Shown in pieces: positions 62,463 to 64,000 of a stretch of 64,000 nucleotides of DNA (position 1 is its first letter; each line of letters opens with the position of its first letter). The stretch comes from Roseococcus microcysteis (lineage in GTDB: Bacteria > Pseudomonadota > Alphaproteobacteria > Acetobacterales > Acetobacteraceae), in the NCBI RefSeq assembly GCF_014764365.1, contig NZ_CP061718.1, forward strand, positions 1,922,001 through 1,986,000, read 5' to 3'. The notes under the pieces were generated by a model. It saw nothing but the letters and a program-made list of their open reading frames with translations, had not been told where the DNA came from and made no database searches. A program made the position numbers and the translations under genes.

Positions 62463-64000
62463 TGACCACCACGGCATTCCGCGCGGCGCGGGACCTGCTG
62501 CTCGGCCATCGCGGCGACTATGCCGCCGCGCGGCGGGAGTTCCGCTGGCCGAAGCTGGACCATTTCAACTGGGCGCTGGACTGGTTCGACGCGGAGCTCG
62601 CACGCGGCTCGCTCGGCAATTCCACCGCGCTGCGCATCGCGGGCGCGGGCGAGGCGACGCTGAGCTTCGCGGAGCTTTCGGCGGAATCCTCGCGGCTGGC
62701 GAATGGGCTGCGCGAAGCCGGCGTGAAGCGGGGTGATCGCATCCTGCTCATGCTCGGCAACACCGTGCCGCTGTGGGAGACCATGCTGGCCGCGATGAAG
62801 CTGGGCGCCGTGGTGGTGCCGGCGACCACGCTGCTGACACCCGCGGACCTCGCCGACCGCTTCGCGCGTGGGCGCGTGCGGCATGTGGTGACGGGCAGCG
62901 CGGATGCGGCGAAGTTCGAGGGGCTGGACAGGTCCGTGACGCGCATCGCGGTGGGCGGCGCGCCGGGCTGGATGGAATATGACGCGCTGAAGGACCCATC
63001 CGCGCAGTTCACGCCCGAGGGCGTCACGCGCGCGACGGACCCGCTGCTGCTCTACTTCACCTCCGGCACCACGGCGAAGCCCAAGCTCGTGCTGCACGAC
63101 CAGCAATCCTACCCCGTAGGGCACCTGGTCACGATGTACTGGCTGGGGCTGCAACCGGGCGACATGCATTTGAACATCTCCTCGCCGGGCTGGGCGAAGC
63201 ACGCCTGGTCCTGCTTCTTCGCGCCCTGGAATGCGGGGGCCGGCGTCTTCGTGAACAACCAGCCGCGCTTCGACGCGCGCAACACGCTGGAGGTGCTGGC
63301 GCGCGAGGGCGTGGACAGTTTCTGCGCGCCGCCCACCGTCTGGCGCATGCTGGTGCAGCAGGACATGGGGCCCTTCCGCGGCCAGCTGCGCGAGCTGTGT
63401 TCCGCCGGCGAACCGCTGAACCCGGAGGTGATCGAGCATGTGCGCCGTGTCTGGGGCATGACCATCCGCGAGGGTTATGGCCAGACCGAGACCACCTTGC
63501 AGATCGGCTACTTCCCGGGCCAGGAGGTGAAGCCCGGCAGCATGGGCGTGCCCGCGCCGGGCTACAGCATCAAGCTGCTGGCGCCCGACGACACGGAGGT
63601 GGAGGAAGGCGAGATCGCGCTGATGCTGGACGAGCCGCCGCTCGGCCTCATGCGCGGCTACCAGCAGGAGGATGGCACCTCCGCGCCGCTGGGTGACATT
63701 GCCTACCGCACCGGCGACGTGGCGACGCGCGACGCCGAAGGCCACTTCACCTATGTCGGCCGCGCCGATGACGTGTTCAAGGCGTCCGACTACCGCATCT
63801 CGCCCTTCGAGCTGGAGAGCGTGCTGGTCGAGCACGAGGCCGTGGCGGAAGCGGCCGTGGTGCCGGCGCCGGACGCGGTGCGCCTGGCCGTGCCCAAGGC
63901 CTTCGTGGTGCTGGTGGAGGGCGTGGAGCCGGAGCGCGAGGTGCTGCTCTCCATCTTCCGCCACCTGCGCGCACGCCTCGCCCCCTACAAGCGCATCCGC
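62463..64000 (+). CDS. Acyl-CoA synthetase, AMP-forming (partial at right edge)
   Basis: The frame is open from ATG 62463 to the window end (512 codons), so the C-terminus is missing. Motifs: the P-loop LYFTSGTTAKPKLVLHDQQS, the NISSPGWAKHAWSCFFAPWN block, EGYGQTETTLQIGYFPGQEV, and AYRTGDVATRDAEGHFTYVG followed by RADDVFKASDYRISPFELES. This is the medium-chain/acetyl-CoA-synthetase-like branch (GWAKHAWS is typical). It comes 47 bases after the dehydrogenase gene and is preceded by a sequestering hairpin like that of the ligase at 55502. Confidence 0.92.

Noticed and set aside
62216-63964. Minus-strand frame opposite the last acyl-CoA synthetase
   Set aside because: Histidine- and glutamine-rich shadow; the plus strand carries the intact catalytic motifs.

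Overview
The window is GC-rich, densely packed alphaproteobacterial DNA. The closest fit is an Acetobacteraceae/Rhodospirillales heterotroph of the Roseomonas/Roseococcus type. Supporting this are the DUF1013 cell-cycle regulator TrcR, a COQ9-type protein, a SAM-II riboswitch in front of metZ, a ROSE-like heat-shock leader, the short L31 protein, many exported solute-binding proteins, and widespread ATGA/GTGA/TGATG stop-start overlaps. I see no phage genes, transposases, CRISPR arrays or rRNA. No gap between genes exceeds about 300 bases; the longest (39531-39812) holds a promoter and a riboswitch.

Layout. 1-6.4 kb: end of a COQ9-like gene, a secreted protein, an OmpA-family porin, purE with a frameshifted purK, two DUF465 genes, trcR, a DUF1192 gene, a small heat-shock protein and rpmE. 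6.4-11.9 kb: two unknown proteins, panB, a fatty-acid desaturase coupled to an acyltransferase-like hydrolase, a cyclase and a LysR regulator. 11.9-17.2 kb: the dabB-dabA inorganic-carbon pump, then a BLUF blue-light photoreceptor gene with an unknown partner.

17.4-33.4 kb is the most unusual part. A 13-gene minus-strand operon has almost no internal spacing. It encodes a branched-chain-amino-acid-type ABC transporter (livHM, binding protein, livGF), a UPF0261/Tm-1-like ATP-binding protein, a PEP-hydrolase-family TIM barrel, a double-SRPBCC protein, a quinone oxidoreductase, a sugar-phosphate isomerase/epimerase, a Gfo/Idh/MocA oxidoreductase, xylulokinase and xylose isomerase. Beside it are two further relatives of the same TIM barrel. 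One is a divergent half-length protein. The other is the N-terminal domain of a regulator with a degenerate sigma54-type AAA+ domain and a Fis-type HTH, starting 13 bases after a tRNA-Ala gene. My inference is that this is a self-contained uptake, catabolism and sensing system in which the sensor derives from the enzyme it controls.

33.5-44.1 kb: yggT, yggU, folD, an EamA transporter, ahcY, an Hpt/sigma54 response-regulator pair, metZ under a SAM-II riboswitch, apaG, a frameshifted GST, a Bug-type binding protein, and a Rieske/EVE pair. 44.1-49.5 kb: cytochrome c maturation operon ccmCDEFGHI, without ccmAB. 49.5-64 kb: an amino-acid binding protein, two tandem Cys-rich secreted paralogues, a TRAP binding protein, 3-hydroxyisobutyryl-CoA hydrolase, an exported superoxide dismutase, two acyl-CoA synthetases whose ribosome-binding sites lie in perfect hairpins, a leucine-rich-repeat membrane protein, a NIPSNAP protein, an oligopeptide-type binding protein, an M20 amidohydrolase and a 3-hydroxyisobutyrate-dehydrogenase-like enzyme.

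Two genes (purK and the GST) each carry a one-base loss in a G/C homopolymer. These could be real mutations or sequencing errors. Functional calls come from reading motifs and family resemblance; no database search was run.
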